From: Takashimella koratensis
Lineage: Eukaryota; Basidiomycota; Tremellomycetes; Trichosporonales; Tetragoniomycetaceae
Direction of reading: 5' to 3'
Length of the DNA stretch: 64,000 nucleotides
Assembly (NCBI GenBank): GCA_003116875.1
Contig: BCKT01000001.1
Span: 449,763 to 513,762 of the forward strand
A model generated the notes under the pieces. The model saw only the letters and a program-made list of their open reading frames with translations. It did not search any database and had not been told where the DNA came from. Each line of letters begins with the position of its first letter. The stretch's first letter is position 1. Of the stretch, positions 57,891-64,000 are shown piece after piece. The translations under genes were made by a program, and so were the position numbers.

Positions 57891-58673
57891 ACAAGATTGG
57901 GGAAGTCACTCGTGCTCATTATTTGTGGAATTCAATCTTACTTTGAAATGCAACCTGTTACTGTAAATGAGTCTTCGGACGTGCTGACCAAAAGCGCGTC
58001 GATTTAGGCGTCAACACTGCGTCACAGTCAGGGCGAGCCTGCGTGCGAGGGGAGGGAGGGGGGGGGGGGGGGGACAGCAGCTGGACAAGGCTCCAGAGCT
58101 TCCGCCTTGTGCATGAGCAGGGACACGGACCTCTGATAAGGAGGAACTGATCGATGATCCCACGTCCAATTTGCCACGTTCAATCCGTCCGCTCAGTTTG
58201 CCCGCACGTCATGACTCATCCCTGGTCGCCGCTTGCCGAAGGACAACCAGCCGGCACGACGACGATGTCGACGACGACGGGGCCAACGATGATTCTAGCA
58301 GCGACGAGACTGAGTCTTGACGACGGAGATGGCCGTCATGACGGTTCCCGGGGGCCGAGATCGTGACAACGGGGGGGGGGGCGACGAGGGCTGCGGTGCA
58401 AAGAGGATGGAGATGGTACGACTGGGACGACCTGGGATCTCCGTAATATACACTCGGCTCGGGGATTATTACCCTGTTCCTAATGCCAACCTAATGCAAT
58501 CCTAATGAGCGTGACCTGATGATCCTAATGCCGCCTCCCCGGGGCCCGCCTCCCCCGGCCGGCTCTATCTTGGGCTCTCTTTTATTCTCCCTCGTCTCCA
58601 TCCTCCATCTCATCTTCACCCCTCACCCCTCACCCCCTCACCCCCTCCCATCCACCCCACTCCCTCGCCCACC
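57891..58673. other. Intergenic with G-runs and CCTAATG repeats
   Basis: A run of 16 G ends at 58073, preceded by GGGGAGGGA, and a run of about 11 G lies at 58370-58381. Four copies of CCTAATG lie at 58479, 58490, 58501 and 58524. A CACCCCT-type repeat (about 58617-58650) precedes the next ATG. No supportable ORF. Confidence 0.6.
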
Positions 58674-60743
58674 ATGTCCTCACTATCGGCGTGGTACACT
58701 CAATCGTAGTAAGCTCACCCCCAAACGCTAGCTAATTTCAGTTCCACTTCCTTCACCCGGACGTCTCGCCTTCGCGCACCCTCTCTCCTCCCGGGCAATC
58801 GCTTGGCCGCCCAGCCGACAATCCAGCAGACCCTCGTTGTCGACGCTGCTTCGCGATCAAACACTGACAAGGACGACAAGACCAACCAGCGCCGAAGAGA
58901 GACCATATTCGGACCCGATGTCGGCGATGATGACGAGCCAGGATGGACCGAGGCTGATGCTGGGAATGCCGTTCCTGTTGAGACCGTCAAGACCTGGGTT
59001 GAGCGGGCCAAGAGCGAGGAGGTGAGTTTGGGTATGATAAGACCTGACAAAAGGGCTTGCACGCTACGACGACGCTTCAAGCACTTGTCAACCTGAAACG
59101 CCCGACCTTGCTGCTCCAGCAATTGGAGGAAGAGGCCAAGGAGGAGATCGCCGCCGCCGCCGAGACTACCGAGGTTGCCCCGCCCTTGCACGTTCTCAAG
59201 TTCAACTATGACGCCACCACCCCTCAAGTCCGTGTGACGCTATCGGTCCATGCCCCGCCGATGCCGTTGGATGCCACACCTGCACCGCCTGTAGAGCCGT
59301 TCATCGTTTACTCGGGCATTCACGAGGGCGGCTTCAACAAGCTCTTCACTTTGCCGTCCGAGTCCGCTATCGATCTGACCCCGGCGATCGCTCCGATGCC
59401 CCCTGCCGAAGCCGAGGAGGAGGAGAAGAAGGACACGATTCCCGGCGCGCGCGAATCAGAAGATACCACCCGATCGAGCGTGATGCCGGCGATGCCTGAT
59501 CTTGCAGCGGTCCCCGAGCTTCCCGTGCTCCCAGAGACCGAAGCGGTCGAGACGCAATCGCCGAGGCGGTTTGGTATCTTCCGCCGCCGCCGAGAGACGG
59601 ACGTCGAGGCGCAAATCGAAATGTCTTCTCCACCAGTCGAAAACCCCGAGGCAAAGGAGGAGGAGAAGCCCAAGGAGCCAGAGGCCGGTATGCGACTGCT
59701 CATTCGTATCGAGGCGGTTGGGCCGGGAGGGCAAATGCTTCGCCGCCGCAACGCGCAACAGACGCATATTCTCATCAATGGCATGTGGGTGCCTGATGCC
59801 GGATCAACTGGGCAGCCTGGTGCTGGCAAGCGGGTATGGGTCGTCAAGGTTGTTCGACGAGAGGCAGTGGTGAGTTAGAGAAAAGACGTCGCTCACCTTA
59901 GATCGGCGCACACACGTTCCTCCTCAAGGAGATTTACGGGCTCTCGGCCAATGCGTCGCAGCCCGATCCCCCAGCGACGTATCCGCCTCCAACGTCTGGA
60001 GCCGAGCCTGTCGACCCATACGCTTCGACGCCCAACGAGTGCATTGTCTGCCTCGTTAGCCCGCGTGATGTCGTGCTCCTCCCATGTCGCCACTTGGTGG
60101 CGTGCCGCGACTGTGCGGTCGGTATGATCGAGTTTGGAGCCGGTAACAAGGTGGTTCGACGAGAAGAGGGTGAGGAAGCGAATGCAAACGCAGAGACGGC
60201 AGGTACAGACGCGGCACCAGCGGCGGCTCCCGCTGCACCTGCGCCTGCTCCAGCGCCCGCGGCAACAACTCGGAGGAAGAAGAAGGCCAAGGGATGGTAC
60301 TGCCCGATCTGCCGTCAACGTAAGTCTACTCTATGACATTGCTGACGCCAGCGTACACATCGTTGCTCCGCCTCGCACTACCCGCGACCAAGGTTGCTGG
60401 TACTTCAGCGACCGAGCCCTCTCGCGCGCCAAGTCTTCGGTCTGTCCGCTCGGCCCACTCGCTTCGTTCGGTGCGGACAGCGCGGACATCGCGGAGCGCC
60501 GCGCCGACCCTCCCCCAGGGTGCTGAGGAGATGCTCGAGAGCCTCCGCCCGCCTCTCCAACCTGGGGAGAGGGAGGAGGAGGAAGAGGTTGAGGAAGCCG
60601 AGGGTCAGAATGACGAGGCGGAAGTGCGCAAGCCGCAGTTTGTGCTCACAGATGAGGGCGAGGAGGAGCACGCCCACGATCATGCGCACGACCATGAGAA
60701 TGGGGAGACGTCGCACGTTCCCCCCACCAAGCAGGAGGTGTGA
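58674..60743 (+). CDS. Mahogunin-like RING E3 ubiquitin ligase with split RING
   Basis: Exons 58674-58708, 58742-59021, 59054-59869, 59902-60319 and 60352-60743 give 646 residues. The middle region has a DAR2-like beta domain (VLKFNYDATTPQVRVTLSVH, PFIVYSGIHEGGFNKLF, MRLLIRIEAVGPGG) that precedes the RING in Mahogunin/LOG2 proteins. The RING is C-IVC ... LLPCRHLVACRDC ... WYCPICRQPYTSLLR. All eight ligands of a C3HC4 RING can be placed, but ~55 Ala/Pro/Lys-rich residues separate the sixth and seventh. The C-terminal 120 residues are Ser/Arg-rich, then acidic with a HAHDHAHDHE stretch. Such ligases target membrane proteins for ubiquitination. Exon 1 could end three bases earlier (58705) by using GTAGTA. 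Confidence 0.88.
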
Positions 60744-61087
60744 CGTGGGCGTCGTGTGTCTCGTGTGATCTTTTGGCCTTGTGTGTACTCTGTCTCGCCC
60801 GGCGCGACCCGTCCCGGTTGTAGTCTTCGATCGTTCCCTAGTTGTCCCAGTTTGCCAGGACGAGTTAGACGAGGGTGAAAGTCTTGAAAACATCAAAATC
60901 CACAAAAACAAGAGGTTTCGACAGTGAGTGGAAGAGTGTAGTCCGTCTCTATAGCAATCTCTATAGCAGTTCCAGTAATCAGTCTCTCATGATGTAACAA
61001 GTGTTGTCTGAAACGCTCAAGATCATTCATTAGATGATACAGAAACTCGACCAAGATGAGATACGGCAAGAAAGCAAACAAAACACA
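60744..61087. other. Convergent 3' flank, no gene seen
   Basis: 344 bp between two stops. T-rich and A-rich patches are consistent with transcript ends on both strands. No ORF or repeat. Confidence 0.5.
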
Positions 61088-64000
61088 CTACTGAACCCAA
61101 TCTCCGCTATCAGCTGAAACATTCCTCGTGTGACCTTTACGTTCCTCATCATGTTCGTCATGTTCGTCATCGTCGTGGTGTGCCGCTCGAGGCTCTGCAA
61201 GTTGCGGCGATTTGTGCATCGACGGAAGGGCCGGAGACTGGGCGGCATGTCCACCTTGAGAGATTGCAGGCGAGTGGCCCACACTACTAGTATGCGGGGA
61301 ACGAGCTCGTTCCCATTGTTTAAGCTCGTTTGTAAACTATCGTCAGCCGAGTCATGCAAGTCAACCCTACCTTGTCGAAAGCCATGGACGCTTCGTCCGA
61401 TGATGCGGCTGAGCCTCGACGATGCATGGGTTCACTGGCCTCCTCGTCTTCGAGGTGGAACCCGCCTTGTCCGCCCATATCGAGCAACGTGTTGATCCGG
61501 TGCTGCGCTTGGGCAAGCTCATCCCGCAACACCTCGACCTCTCGCTCGGCTTCGTCGACTCGCATTCGCAGTAACTCGACCTCCTTTTCCCTGGCGGCAA
61601 GAACATCACGCGACGCTTGCAGCTCGGTCTGAATTGACGTGTGCTGAGCCTGTAGAGTCTGGAACCGGCGCGACAGGTCGCTATCGGACGGCGTGATACG
61701 CCCGGATGCGTCTCGGGTACGAGCACCGGCTTCGCCAGCAGGTCGGCCGCGCAGTGTATCCAACTCTGTCTGCAGTGTCCCATTCGTCGCTTTCTGCTTG
61801 TTCAGTTCGTCCTGATTGTCAGCTTGGTCCTTACCCCAACCTACCTTCATGCGCTTGAGCATCTTCTCCGTGCCCTTGACGTATCGCACAGCCGTTTGGT
61901 AGTCGCCCTCCAAAGCCGCCATCTTCTCCTTGTGGTGAGCTTCGGCCTCGTGTAGCTTTCGCTCTGCCTCTACAGCACGTCGGTCCGAGTCCCCCGGGGG
62001 CGTCGGTGACCGCATCGACATGGCGCTCGGCGACCGCGCATCCTTGAGCCGCTCGATCAACCGGCTCAGCGACTCGACCTTGCCCTCGGCTTCGTTACAG
62101 CGGCGCGTGAGCTGGTCAACTTCCCGAACGGCATTGTCGTGCGATCGAGTCTTTTCACGAAGCTTCGCCTCGAGTTCCTCTGAATCCGGACTACTCGCGT
62201 CTGCCTCGTTGACAGTGATCCCGTGCTCGGCAACTGACGTCAGCGCAGCCTTACCGCAAACTCACGTAATCGTCTCAACAAGCCCAACTTGGTCTCCAGC
62301 TCGGCCACGACCTGGTCGCGCTCTTTCAACTCGGCGTCCTTGGAGTCGTACAGATCCCGGTGCCTGGCCACTTCGTCCTGCGCATTCAACAGCTTAGTCT
62401 GGTGAGCTCTGATCTCGCCACGTAAGCCTTGGTGAGCGAGTTCGAGTTCTCGGGTCTTTTGACGATGCGACGAGACTCCAGCTTCGGCAGCGTCGACACG
62501 CTGACCCGCCTCTCGCAGGAGCTTGAGCAACGACGACTTCTCCTCCTCGAGTGCACGAAGCTGCTCCTGGTGCGCACGAACTGCACGCGTATCGTCCGCC
62601 CGAAGCTCACGATGCGACTCGAGTAGCTCACCCAGCCGCCCAGTCGTCACCGTGCGAAGGCTATCCGCCTCCTCGCGCGACTTAGCATATGCGTTCTCCA
62701 CCTCGGCGAGTCGAGACGTAGCCAGCTCGGCTTCCCTCGCGCGCGACTCGAGCTCGGCCCGGGCATCGCCGAGGTCCCTCTCCAGCTGGGAGACTCTTGA
62801 CGTAGTCTGAGTGTGAAGATTCTCCAGCTCGACCGCACGCGCACCGGACGCCGCGATCGACGCTTGAGCCTGCTCGATCAAATCCATGTGCTCATCGCGC
62901 CTCGCCGTCGCCTCGTCGAGCTGAGACTGGAGGTGATCTCGCTCCGCCTCGCGCTGCTGGACCGTCGACGACAACGTGATGAGCTTTTCAGTGTGTTCAC
63001 GCAATGCGCCCTCGGCTGAACTCGATCGCTCTCGGTGATCCTCGAGCTCCTCAAGCAACCGGGCGTGGGCGTCCTCGGCGTCCTCTGCACGCTTGAGCGT
63101 CTCGGCCTCGCGATGCGCAGCGGCCTCTTGGGCCTCTCGGTCTCGCGTGGACATCTCCTTGACACGGTCAAGTTCGCGCCGCGCGGTCCCATGCTCGGTG
63201 ACAATCGTTTCGAGCTGTTTCTCTAGATCCGCGATACGCTCGCTCTCTACTCGATTGAGCTCGTTGGGCGAAGCCGACTCGATCGCGCCCGCTTTCGCAC
63301 GGTAATAGGCTGCCTCTTGCATGGCCCCTCTCTGTAGCCGCTCAGCATCGGTGATCTTTTCCGACGCAAGGCGCATCTGATTGACGAGTTCGTTTTGAAT
63401 CGCCGCTTTCTCGTGCTTCATCCTGACGAGTGCTTCGGCGAGCTGCCTCAGGGCGTCATTGTTCGAGAACATGTCGCCATCAGGAATATCGTCCACATCC
63501 TCGTCTACCACGTAACCCTGTTGGATCGCTTTACCAAGGATAACACGAAACGCCGCTTCACGTCGCCTCGATGCCTCTGCCTCGGCTTCACGCGCTTTCA
63601 ACTCGCGCAAGAGATCAGCCATACCCGAGACCGACCCGGGACGACCGACAATCGATCCGGGCCGGCCAACGATGGACGTGGGGCGTCCGCTGATCGAGCC
63701 CGGGCGACTACCGTTGAACCCATTAGACGTTGGCGATTTGCCGCCAAAGTAGAATGCATCTGGAGGCAGAGCAGGGCGATCGGCGGTCTCTCCTGGTCGG
63801 AGCAACGGTGGCGGGCTGCGAGTGTTGCGGAGGTTTGGGTGAATCGTGTGACTTGCGCTTTGAGGTGACGGCGGGGCTTGGCCATTGGCATTGGGCGATT
63901 GGTGGATGCTCTGGCTCGGGCTAGACGGACCGTTGGCCGGCGACATGACGCGGCGGTACTCTTCGTCGTCTGCTCGCCTGGGCCGCTGAGGCGGGACACT
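61088..64000 (-). CDS. Large coiled-coil protein, 5' end outside window
   Basis: Exons >64000-62266, 62233-61845, 61811-61371 and 61336-61088 encode at least 937 residues. There is an ATG at 63946, but the frame stays open to the right edge with protein-like sequence (RPRRADDEEYRRVMSPAN), so the true start is probably further right. The first ~110 residues are Ser/Pro-rich with four GRPxSI-type repeats (GSISGRPTSIVGRPGSIVGR). The next ~700 are almost unbroken heptad coiled coil rich in Glu, Ala, Arg and Leu. The last ~100 are His/Asp/Ser-rich, ending SGDWVQ. It resembles cytoskeletal or membrane-tether scaffolds in form only. No family name can be given. Related fungal genes are often labelled M-repeat or myosin-tail-like from composition alone. 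Confidence 0.85.

Overview
The window is nuclear DNA from a GC-rich, intron-dense basidiomycete yeast. The best fit is a tremellomycete of the Trichosporonales type (inference). The reasons are many 30-45 nt introns with GTGAGT/GTAAGT donors and a CTGAC or CTAAC branch site just before the AG, short intergenic gaps, and fungal complexes such as DASH, SAGA/TREX-2 and Atg11. I rebuilt about 30 genes exon by exon. For every complete multi-exon model the exon lengths add up to an intact reading frame.

Layout. 1-3975: 3' part of an allantoate/anion MFS permease, then 2.5 kb with an intron-containing tRNA-Asn and no convincing protein gene. 3976-11961: the 60S biogenesis factor NLE1/RSA4 divergent from seryl-tRNA synthetase, then the autophagy scaffold ATG11. 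11962-16433: a 66-nt poly-C tract, an unrecognised acidic-tailed protein, and an auxin-efflux-carrier-type transporter. 16640-22398: SUS1, the cysteine desulfurase NFS1, a TAF8-like histone-fold protein, an XRCC4/PAXX-like small protein, and the DASH subunit DUO1. 22747-28345: an MFSD1-like carrier, a SIT4/PP6 phosphatase, and the 40S biogenesis factor KRR1. 29193-38407: a Ser/Thr-rich single-pass membrane protein, a serine-beta-lactamase-fold hydrolase, an Hsp12-like stress protein, an EAF-type elongation factor partner, and an F-box-like protein. 38417-42210: a mitochondrial-type protein and the U4/U6 snRNP protein PRP4.

42273-44546 holds the most unusual locus. Three tandem paralogous genes on the minus strand encode small secreted cysteine-rich proteins with a signal peptide, a conserved Lys-Arg pro-site, a shared three-exon structure and a conserved basic C-terminal peptide. 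45611-52968: cytochrome c peroxidase, a YAT-family amino acid permease, and an Aro8-like aminotransferase divergent from the permease across a GATAAG-rich 1.6 kb gap. That arrangement suggests nitrogen-controlled amino acid uptake and use. 53094-64000: pantothenate synthetase with a presequence, a sugar transporter, a Mahogunin-like RING ligase with a split RING, and a large coiled-coil protein running off the right edge.

Most genes are ordinary conserved housekeeping genes. No transposon, CRISPR array or virus-derived gene was seen. Accessory character is concentrated in the secreted-protein array and a few gene-poor gaps.
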